Shown here one piece after another: positions 32,085-37,414 of a stretch of DNA of 37,414 nt; position 1 is the first letter of the stretch; the number at the start of each line of letters is the position of its first letter. Position numbers and translations under genes: made by a program. Source of the DNA: CAIYRG01 sp964494505 (lineage in GTDB: Bacteria > Pseudomonadota > Alphaproteobacteria > Micropepsales > Micropepsaceae); NCBI GenBank assembly GCA_964494505.1, contig CAZBRO010000040.1, forward strand, positions 1-37,414, in the 5' to 3' direction. The notes under the pieces are model-generated. The model searched no databases and was not told where the DNA came from. It saw only the letters and a list, made by a program, of their open reading frames with translations.

Positions 32085-32678
32085 ATGTCCGATACGATGA
32101 TGCCGCTGAATATTGCCGTGCCCGAAACCCTTGACCTTCTGTTGAGCCGCCGGTCGGGCTCTGCCAAGGCGATGAAGGGCCCCGGCCCTGACGCCGACCA
32201 GCTTCGGCGCATCCTGTCCGCCGGCGTTCGGGTCCCCGACCATGGCAAGCTGACGCCCTGGCGTTTCATCCTGTTCGAGGGCGAGGGCCGGTCGCGCATG
32301 GGGGAGATCCTCGCCGAGGTCATCGCTGGCGAACGCGATTCCTCGCCCGAACGGGTGGAGCAGGAACGCGGCCGCTTCATGCGCGCACCCGTTGTGATCG
32401 GCGTCGTCAGCCGGGCGCGCGAGCAGATTCCCATCCCGGTCTGGGAGCAGCAGCTCTCCGCAGGCGCGGTTTGCATGACCATGTTGATTGCCGCCCATGC
32501 GATGGGCTTCGTCGCCAATTGGATCACCGAATGGTGCGCCTATCATCCCAAGGTGCTGGAGAGAATCGGCCTGAAGCCGGGCGAGCGGATCGCCGGATTC
32601 ATTTATATCGGCCATCCGGCGGACAGGCTCGAAGACCGCCCGCGCCCGCCGATCGATTCGATCACGACGCGATTTTAG
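32085..32678 (+). CDS. nitroreductase-family flavoprotein
   Basis: A 197-residue FMN-dependent oxidoreductase. It has the family N-terminal RRSGSAKAMKGPGPDADQLR (Arg-rich FMN contact) and RVPDHGKLTPWRFIL, followed by SAGAVCMTMLIAAHAMG and GERIAGFIYIGHPA. The YdjA-like branch lacks the larger inserts and matches this length. Substrates could be quinones, nitro compounds or dehydrogenated amino acids; not decided by sequence. It is a separate transcription unit, opposite to cysE. Confidence 0.9.
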   Translation: MSDTMMPLNIAVPETLDLLLSRRSGSAKAMKGPGPDADQLRRILSAGVRVPDHGKLTPWRFILFEGEGRSRMGEILAEVIAGERDSSPERVEQERGRFMRAPVVIGVVSRAREQIPIPVWEQQLSAGAVCMTMLIAAHAMGFVANWITEWCAYHPKVLERIGLKPGERIAGFIYIGHPADRLEDRPRPPIDSITTRF

Positions 32679-32727
32679 CCGGCCCGCCTGCCGCTCATGC
32701 TTCGATAAGCTCGGCGGGGCAACCGTT

Positions 32728-33342
32728 TCAAGAACGCTCGTAGATCACCGCGTTCCAGAAACGGGCGCGGTGCGCGCCGGTTCGCGCGAAGCCACGTTTC
32801 CTCAGCACACGTCCGATCATCGCGTTGAAATAGCCATGCGCGACCAGCACGGCGATTCCCGCATTGCTTTCGGCGCCGTCGAGCAGGATGTCGGCGGCTT
32901 GGGAAGCACGCGCTTTGGCCCGGCGGTAATTCTCGATCTCGGGATGGAAGCCAGCATGCCACATGATGCGGGCCATCACCGCCCAGACCAGCACCTTCAT
33001 TTTGACGAGCGGAATGCGCGGGGCGGCGAGCGGGGCTTCGGCGAAAAGCGGATCGGCGATGATCTCGGCTTCGGGCAGAAGCGTGCGGGCGCTGTCTGTG
33101 GCGCGGGGGCTTCCGCTGGTGAAGACGGCATCGAGCCCTTTGACCAGGTCCTGCAATTCCTCGGGGGGCGCGCTTTGGGGATCAAGGCCAGCGTCTTGAT
33201 AGGCGTCGATATAGCTGCGGAAACCATGATGGCAGGTGCGCGGATTGGTCGGGATGGCCGGCCGGCCATGGCGGACCAGGATCACGCGCGAACCCGCAAA
33301 TCCGTGCGGCTTGCGCGGCCGATTCTCCAGCGCAAGCGTCAT
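32728..33342 (-). CDS. histidine phosphatase superfamily protein
   Basis: A 204-residue protein with the catalytic R-H-G motif (VILVRHGRP near residue 20-28) and the second histidine in VLVAHGYFNAM near residue 167. Arginine of the SGSPRATDSA segment near residue 80 matches the third phosphate contact. Substrate unknown; members include phosphoglycerate mutases, phosphatases and regulators such as SixA. The start ATG at 33342 is preceded by AGGAG with 6 bases spacing. Confidence 0.88.
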   Translation of the reverse strand: MTLALENRPRKPHGFAGSRVILVRHGRPAIPTNPRTCHHGFRSYIDAYQDAGLDPQSAPPEELQDLVKGLDAVFTSGSPRATDSARTLLPEAEIIADPLFAEAPLAAPRIPLVKMKVLVWAVMARIMWHAGFHPEIENYRRAKARASQAADILLDGAESNAGIAVLVAHGYFNAMIGRVLRKRGFARTGAHRARFWNAVIYERS

Positions 33343-33380
33343 CAGCGACTCCTAAACCATGCCCAAATCATGCAGAGGAC

Positions 33381-33409
33381 ATATAAGCGGTCAAATATGA
33401 CAGTAGCAA
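33381..33409 (-). promoter_or_regulatory. candidate promoter of the histidine phosphatase gene
   Basis: On the minus strand, TTGCTA (33404-33409) and TTATAT (33381-33386) have a 17-bp spacer, giving a leader of about 35 bases with a good Shine-Dalgarno sequence. Confidence 0.45.
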
Positions 33410-33534
33410 TCGTTGGCTAAGCGATTGGTTACAGCTTAAATTCTAGGCTTATTGCATAATATATAGGCTTTAATTCGTGGAACCCGTGCATCTGCCGAAA
33501 AAATAGACGGTTCTGTTGCCTGGAAGTCACATTT

Positions 33535-33563
33535 TTGCACTGCAGCGCAATTGTTTTTATATC
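33535..33563 (+). promoter_or_regulatory. porin promoter with near-palindrome over the -35
   Basis: TTGCAC (33535-33540) and TATATC (33558-33563) are separated by 17 bp. The -35 lies within TTGC-a-CTGCAG-c-GCAA (33535-33550), a palindrome broken by one mismatched pair. A regulator bound there would control access of RNA polymerase. Confidence 0.55.
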
Positions 33564-33671
33564 CCCGACCGCTCCTAATCCTGCCCGAAGTTCCGCAGCC
33601 AGAGGGGCAGTCCTAGCTTGCGGGGCCCGCCGGGGGCCGGTGCCTGCCGGGACAGCAGAGAAGGAGTGATC

Positions 33672-34481
33672 ATGAAAAGGAAGAACTTGAATATAACGCT
33701 CGGTGCAATCGGCTTCGCCGGTGCTTTTGCCGGGAGTATCGCAACGGCGAATGCGCAGGACGCAATGCCAGCCCCCGCACCCGCGCTGACCGCCAATGCC
33801 GATTTCACCACCAATTACGTCTTCCGCGGCATCACCCAGTCCGCGAATCGCCCGGCCGTCCAAGGCGGCCTGGACTACGCCATTCCGGACACCAACTTCG
33901 CGATCGGCACCTGGGTCTCCTCCATCGATTTCGGCGATCACACGCCCTTCGAATGGGACCTTTACGGAAACTACAACTTCACCCTCGGCCCCTTGGCGGC
34001 GTCCGTCGGCGTGATCGCCTATGTCTACCAATGGTACGGCAATGCCGGCCCCTATACCTGGGTCGAACCCAATGTCGGCATCAGCCATGATTTCGGTGTC
34101 CTGGCTTGGAGCGCGAAGGGGTTCTGGGCGCCGTCCGTTCCGGCGGGCTATCTGACCATCCGCAATCAGTACAACCCGGACTCATCCTATTATCTCACCA
34201 CGGGTGTTTCCGTCCCGCTGGCGCCATGGCTCGCGGCGAGCGGCAATCTCGGCTACCAGGGCTATAATGGCGGGCCGACCGGCCACACCGACGATTCCTA
34301 TTCGGAATGGGATCTCGGGCTGACGTTCACGCTCGACAAGTACTCGCTGGATCTGCGCTACATCGACACCAGCAAGCACATCCTGCCCGCAATCCGGACG
34401 GCGACGATCGAGGGCGTGGGCGCGCCGGCCTTCGATACCGGGCCGTTCTTCGCCGCGACGTTCAAGTTCACCTTCCCATAA
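33672..34481 (+). CDS. TorF-family putative porin
   Basis: A 269-residue outer-membrane beta-barrel of the TorF/Gcw_chp family. The signal peptide is LGAIGFAGAFAGSIATANA; the barrel begins ADFTTNYVFRGITQSANRPA, the family signature, followed by alternating beta strands such as FEWDLYGNYNFTLG and YSLDLRYIDTSKHI, and ends with aromatic FKFTFP, the expected last strand for outer-membrane insertion. The ATG at 33672 follows AAGGAG at 5 bases. It has a long leader with its own promoter and a strong bidirectional terminator, so it forms its own unit. The solute is unknown. Confidence 0.93.
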   Translation: MKRKNLNITLGAIGFAGAFAGSIATANAQDAMPAPAPALTANADFTTNYVFRGITQSANRPAVQGGLDYAIPDTNFAIGTWVSSIDFGDHTPFEWDLYGNYNFTLGPLAASVGVIAYVYQWYGNAGPYTWVEPNVGISHDFGVLAWSAKGFWAPSVPAGYLTIRNQYNPDSSYYLTTGVSVPLAPWLAASGNLGYQGYNGGPTGHTDDSYSEWDLGLTFTLDKYSLDLRYIDTSKHILPAIRTATIEGVGAPAFDTGPFFAATFKFTFP

Positions 34482-34500
34482 GGTTCGCAGCATCGTTCAA

Positions 34501-34534
34501 ACAAAGGCCCGCGCAGACATGCGCGGGCCTTTGT
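34501..34534. terminator. bidirectional Rho-independent terminator
   Basis: Perfect 14-bp arms ACAAAGGCCCGCGC (34501-34514) and its complement (34521-34534) flank a 6-base loop. T-rich sequence follows on both strands. It lies between convergent genes and probably serves both. Confidence 0.88.
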
Positions 34535-34548
34535 GTTTCGGCATCCGC

Positions 34549-34974
34549 TCAATAAGGCTTGTTTTCGCCGGCGCGGATGATCCCGCGAATCGTCCGGTAT
34601 AGGTACCAGACCGCGAGCAACGGGAAGATCAGAATCGCGAACGCAAAAGGCAGCGTCAGCGATGGCCACCAGAACAGCGGCCAGTGGACGAAGAAGGCGC
34701 CCAAGGCGATCGGCCAGCTCACGATCCCGAGAAAGGCGCCGGCCACCGTCACCCAGAAGACGAAAATCAGATTGTCGAAATGGCTCTTCCAGATCGTGCC
34801 GGCCGAATCGGCCCGTTTCATGTACGCGACGATCACGCCCACGAGCGCCGTCACCCCGTTCAGACACGCGAGCAGGAACAGCACATAGCAAACGAAGACC
34901 AGTGACCTCAGGTCGGTGGTCGTCTCCACGTCATGGGACGGCGGCACGGGGGGAACGGGTGCGGTATCGCTCAT
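34549..34974 (-). CDS. four-helix membrane protein, unknown (DUF4870-like)
   Basis: A 141-residue protein with a Pro-rich N-terminus (VPPVPPSHDVET) and four hydrophobic segments: LVFVCYVLFLLACLNGVTAL, FDNLIFVFWVTVAGAFLGIV, IALGAFFVHWPLFWW and LPFAFAILIFPLLAVWYLYR. The layout recalls the DUF4870/Tic20-like small membrane proteins. The start at 34974 is preceded by AAAGGG at 5 bases; the earlier ATG at 34992 has none. Function unknown. Confidence 0.7.
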   Translation of the reverse strand: MSDTAPVPPVPPSHDVETTTDLRSLVFVCYVLFLLACLNGVTALVGVIVAYMKRADSAGTIWKSHFDNLIFVFWVTVAGAFLGIVSWPIALGAFFVHWPLFWWPSLTLPFAFAILIFPLLAVWYLYRTIRGIIRAGENKPY

Positions 34975-35089
34975 CGGGGCCCTTTCGCTCATGCAATATA
35001 TGGGCTCTCCGGACCAACGCACAATTCCCAGGGATTGATCCTGCGGGGACGAGGCCGTAAGCGAAGCTGGAACCGAACGAGGGCGGCAG

Positions 35090-35842
35090 ATGGTCGATTG
35101 GGTGGCGAAGCTGAAGCGGGAGCTGTCGCGCCCGTTCCGTGGCTCGGCGCCGCCGTCCATCCCGCTGGATTTTTCGCCCGGGCAGAAGACGCTGCTGAAA
35201 AAGGTGCGTCCTTACACCATGACCTCAAACGAGCGCGTGGCGGTGCTGGAGGCGGCCGTGCGCTATGTCGTGGCGCAGAATTATCCGGGTGCTTTCGTAG
35301 AATGCGGCGTCGCCAAAGGCGGCTCGACCATGGCCATGGCCTATACGCTCCTGGAATTGGGGGCGAGCGACCGCGAGCTTTATTTGTACGACACCTTCGA
35401 GGGCATGCCCGAACCCGAAGACGTGGACCGCGGCCGCTTCGGCGAACCCGCGGCCAAAAGCTGGCGCAAGCGGCGCGATGAAGCGGGACACTCGACCTGG
35501 ATCAATCACGGGCTCGATGAGGTGCGCGCCAACCTGGCGCTGACGGGATATCCGGACGCGCGGCTCCATTTCGTGAAGGGCAAGGTCGAGGAGACCCTGC
35601 CCGGAGCTGCGCCCGAGGGGGCAATCGCAATTCTGCGGCTGGATACGGATTGGTACGCTTCCACCCGCGCGGAGCTCGATTATCTCTATCCGAAGCTGGT
35701 CCGGGGCGGCATCGTCATCATCGACGATTATTTCCGCTGGCAGGGGGCGAGGAAAGCGGTGGACGAATATGTCGAGGAACACCGCATCCCGATCTTCTGG
35801 GTCCGGGTGGACGATGCCTCTGTGATCGGGGTGAAGCCCTAG
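35090..35842 (+). CDS. TylF/MycF-family class I methyltransferase
   Basis: A 250-residue protein with the family features: MTSNERVAVLEAAVRYV, PGAFVECGVAKGGSTMAMA as SAM site, LYLYDTFEGMPEPEDVD, ILRLDTDWYASTRAELDYLY and GGIVIIDDYFRWQGARKAVD. The Asp residues of the last two motifs match the metal-dependent O-methyltransferase site of TylF/MycF. Known members methylate sugars of macrolides; in non-producers the acceptor is unknown, perhaps a surface glycan. No glycosyltransferase is next to it. Confidence 0.9.
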   Translation: MVDWVAKLKRELSRPFRGSAPPSIPLDFSPGQKTLLKKVRPYTMTSNERVAVLEAAVRYVVAQNYPGAFVECGVAKGGSTMAMAYTLLELGASDRELYLYDTFEGMPEPEDVDRGRFGEPAAKSWRKRRDEAGHSTWINHGLDEVRANLALTGYPDARLHFVKGKVEETLPGAAPEGAIAILRLDTDWYASTRAELDYLYPKLVRGGIVIIDDYFRWQGARKAVDEYVEEHRIPIFWVRVDDASVIGVKP

Positions 35843-35909
35843 GCCCGTTTCCAGGCGGCCCCGTTTCGTGCCAGAATGGCGCATTCGCTGGGGGCTACAG
35901 GAGGATCAC

Positions 35910-36293
35910 ATGAATTTGACGCGCACGCTTTTTTGTTCACTCACTTTTGCCGGCATGACGGCGCTCGCACCGGCCGCGCTTGCGGACGGACCTACGGCAA
36001 TCTCGACCGCCGCCAACCATGCTGGGCTCGCCGCCAACGCCGGCGCCATCGAGATGGTGCACACCCATCTTCACCACGTACTGAACTGCTTGGTTGGACC
36101 GGGCGGCGACGGCTTTGACGCCGCGCCCGGCAATCCGTGCGGCGCCGCCGGCGGGGCCATTCCGCAAACCGCGGATGCAGGCATGAAGAACAAGCTCATG
36201 GGCGTGGCGGCACAGGTACGGACCGGCATCGCCAGCAACGACATGGCGGCGGCAAAGAAGGTCGCCACCGACGCACAAGCGGCGCTGAAGTAG
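35910..36293 (+). CDS. small secreted protein with His-rich motif, unknown
   Basis: A 127-residue protein. The signal peptide is NLTRTLFCSLTFAGMTALAP, cut near ALAD. The mature part carries HTHLHHVLNC near residues 51-60 and a second cysteine in GNPCG, followed by an Ala-rich helical end (MGVAAQVRTGIAS, AKKVATDAQAALK). The four His residues and two Cys suggest metal or heme binding, which is inference. ATG at 35910 follows AGGAGG. No family recognised. Confidence 0.75.
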   Translation: MNLTRTLFCSLTFAGMTALAPAALADGPTAISTAANHAGLAANAGAIEMVHTHLHHVLNCLVGPGGDGFDAAPGNPCGAAGGAIPQTADAGMKNKLMGVAAQVRTGIASNDMAAAKKVATDAQAALK

Positions 36294-36300
36294 AACGCGC

Positions 36301-36639
36301 CTATACCGTAATAAGCTGACGTAACATTCGGCGCACTGACTGCCTGTCGCGAGCGGACAGTGCGCCGATTTTGCGTGAGATCAGCCGGTTATCCAGCGTG
36401 AAGAGTTTGATGCGGACAAGGGAAGCGGTGCTCAGTCCGGCATCGGGCCCGTCCGCAAGCGCTATGTCTTGAGGCCACCGGCTCCTGGCCGCGGTCGTTA
36501 TCATCGCGAAGACCGTGTTTCCCGACGCTTCATTGGCGTCCTGTTGCGATAGCACCAGCGCCGGCCGCGGTTTTGCAATCGCAATGTCGGTGAATGGAAA
36601 CGGCACGATCGCTACGTCGCCTGCCTCACAGATTATCAT
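36301..36639 (-). CDS. MazF/PemK-type toxin
   Basis: A 112-residue protein of the PemK/MazF fold: GDVAIVPFPFTDIAIAKPRP (family start), ALVLSQQDANEASGN, FAMITTAARSRWPQDIAL and TASLVRIKLFTLDNRLI. Family members are sequence-specific endoribonucleases. The start overlaps the antitoxin stop by 14 bp on the minus strand. Toxin second, antitoxin first, the usual maz order. Confidence 0.88.
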   Translation of the reverse strand: MIICEAGDVAIVPFPFTDIAIAKPRPALVLSQQDANEASGNTVFAMITTAARSRWPQDIALADGPDAGLSTASLVRIKLFTLDNRLISRKIGALSARDRQSVRRMLRQLITV

Positions 36640-36856
36640 AGGCGGCGGCGTCCTCGTCGCTCGCCCACTCGGAGAGCGTGGCTTCCAGCGATTTCAGGTA
36701 AGCGCGGTCGAGCGGTTCTGCTCGCGCCAACGTCACCTTGCCTTTGCTGATCCGGTAAACAAGCGTATCGCCCGCCTTCACGCCTAGCGCTTGCCGCACC
36801 TCCTTTGGCACGGTCGTTTGGGCTTTCGCTGTGATCTTGCTGAAGACGGCCGTCAC
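36626..36856 (-). CDS. AbrB/MazE-type antitoxin
   Basis: A 76-residue protein with a swapped-hairpin DNA-binding domain: SKITAKAQTTVPKEVRQAL, then GVKAGDTLVYRISKGKVTL. The C-terminal part (ATLSEWASDEDAAAYDNL) is acidic, as expected for the toxin-binding tail. The start is GTG at 36856 with AAGGAG 8 bases upstream. The palindrome at 36874-36888 is just upstream and is likely its operator. Confidence 0.86.
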   Translation of the reverse strand: MTAVFSKITAKAQTTVPKEVRQALGVKAGDTLVYRISKGKVTLARAEPLDRAYLKSLEATLSEWASDEDAAAYDNL

Positions 36857-36864
36857 GGCAATTT

Positions 36865-36907
36865 CTCCTTACCTCCTTACTGTAAGGACACGATTGCTGG
36901 AATACAA
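36865..36907 (-). promoter_or_regulatory. mazEF promoter with operator-like repeats
   Basis: On the minus strand, TTGTAT (36902-36907) and TACAGT (36879-36884) have a 17-bp spacer. The perfect inverted repeat TCCTTAC-T-GTAAGGA (36874-36888) covers the -10, and CTCCTTAC is directly repeated at 36865-36872 and 36873-36880, overlapping the ribosome site. Autorepression by the MazE-like protein is inferred. Confidence 0.6.
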
Positions 36908-36932
36908 CGCTCATCGCCTCTATATTCTCCCC

Positions 36933-37414
36933 ATGCCTCATAACAACGGTTCCGGATTCCGGCCCACGAACGGCCTCGCCGAAGCTCCGGCGGCCTTCCG
37001 CCACATGAGCGGGGCCGAGCTGACGGCATTCGTGCCGCATCGCCCCCAGCGGCCGGAAAAATCCGAAGGCGGCAAGCGCTTCAAGCTGGTTTCGGAGTAT
37101 CAGCCGGCGGGCGACCAGCCGACCGCCATCCGCGAGCTGTCCGAAGGCCTCTCGGGCGAAGGGCCAGGCGGTGCGCCGGAGCGCGACCAAGTGCTGCTGG
37201 GCGTGACCGGGTCGGGCAAGACCTTCACCATGGCCAAGGTGATAGAGCGGCTGCAGCGGCCGGCGTTGATCCTTGCGCCCAACAAGACGCTCGCCGCCCA
37301 GCTCTATTCCGAGATGGCGGGCTTCTTCCCCGAAAACGCGGTGGAATATTTCGTCTCCTATTACGACTACTACCAGCCGGAAGCCTATATCCCGCGCACC
37401 GACACCTATATCGA
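36933..37414 (+). CDS. uvrB: excinuclease ABC subunit UvrB, N-terminal part
   Basis: The first 160 codons of UvrB, the helicase-like damage-verification subunit of nucleotide excision repair; it continues beyond the right edge. After a roughly 50-residue extension come LVSEYQPAGDQPTAI, the Walker A motif GVTGSGKT at residues 90-97, ALILAPNKTLAAQLYSEMAG, and YFVSYYDYYQPEAYIPRTDT, which leads into the beta-hairpin region. The extension is a known variation in Alphaproteobacteria. No Shine-Dalgarno sequence is visible; TATATT at 36921-36926 lies 6 bases before the ATG. I saw no LexA-type GTTC-N7-GTTC box upstream. An internal ATG at codon 25 is a less likely start. Confidence 0.96.
   Translation, partial: MPHNNGSGFRPTNGLAEAPAAFRHMSGAELTAFVPHRPQRPEKSEGGKRFKLVSEYQPAGDQPTAIRELSEGLSGEGPGGAPERDQVLLGVTGSGKTFTMAKVIERLQRPALILAPNKTLAAQLYSEMAGFFPENAVEYFVSYYDYYQPEAYIPRTDTYI

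Larger units (their letters stand above)
33343..33671. other. 329-bp intergenic region holding divergent promoters
   Basis: No gene is supported. The AT-rich middle holds a candidate minus-strand promoter (33381-33409), the direct repeat TAGGCTT at 33444-33450 and 33464-33470 (20 bp apart), a near-palindrome and plus-strand promoter at 33535-33563, and a leader of about 100 bases before the porin ATG with AAGGAG at 33661-33666. Confidence 0.7.

Noticed and set aside
36857..36932. LexA box upstream of uvrB
   Set aside because: No GTTC-N7-GTTC or its complement is present in the short upstream region.

Overview
The window reads as a chromosomal segment of a GC-rich (about 62-65%) alphaproteobacterium. 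Support comes from the F1-ATPase end (atpD-atpC), a sdhC-sdhD-sdhA cluster of alphaproteobacterial type, a DUF3126 gene beside cysE, a TorF-type porin, and overall codon use. I cannot fix the genus from sequence alone; a Caulobacterales, Micropepsales or Rhizomicrobium-like lineage would fit. I see no tRNA, rRNA, phage, insertion sequence or CRISPR array.

Layout. 1-0.8 kb: end of atpD and all of atpC, separated by a repeat-like inverted element. 0.95-4.4 kb: a di-iron ferritin-like protein and two tandem TPR-methyltransferase fusions. 4.4-5.1 kb: a HigBA-like toxin-antitoxin pair with its own promoter. 5.1-10.8 kb: a secreted serine beta-lactamase-fold hydrolase, sdhB on the minus strand, two secreted proteins of unknown function and a PepSY membrane protein. 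10.8-15.2 kb: a minus-strand run with a GFA-type zinc protein, a Gly-rich secreted protein, a small anchored protein, a trypsin-like protease, a nitrobindin-like protein and a zinc-ribbon methyltransferase. 15.2-18.9 kb: compact rpe-heparinase-MscS block, minus strand. 19.0-21.5 kb: compact plus-strand block of PAP2 phosphatase, diacylglycerol-kinase-fold lipid kinase and metallophosphoesterase. 21.6-22.1 kb: ParDE/RelBE-like pair. 22.1-24.8 kb: sdhCDA with a clear promoter. 24.8-26.0 kb: a low-GC accessory gene with a C-terminal Apea-type HEPN domain. 26-31.9 kb: glycine-zipper envelope protein, a GYF_2 protein with a Cas2/SinR-like C-terminal domain, gamma-carbonic anhydrase, PhoH ATPase, two membrane proteins, DUF3126, cysE. 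32-36.3 kb: nitroreductase, histidine phosphatase, porin, small membrane protein, TylF-type methyltransferase, small secreted protein. 36.3-37.4 kb: MazEF-type pair and the start of uvrB.

Most genes are core metabolism and envelope functions in short operons, often with start/stop overlaps. Succinate dehydrogenase is encoded at two places: the membrane anchors and flavoprotein together, and the iron-sulfur subunit about 14.5 kb away on the other strand. Three unrelated toxin-antitoxin pairs sit between housekeeping genes.

The best candidates for something undescribed are the HEPN gene (24816-26021) and the GYF_2 plus Cas2-like fusion (27385-27984). Both are single genes without an evident partner, so I claim only domain-level hypotheses. 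Regulatory signals of interest are an 11-bp-spaced TTCA direct repeat before two secreted-protein genes, a palindrome over the sdhC ribosome-binding site, and three genes whose -10-like element lies exactly 6 bases before the ATG, which predicts leaderless mRNAs.
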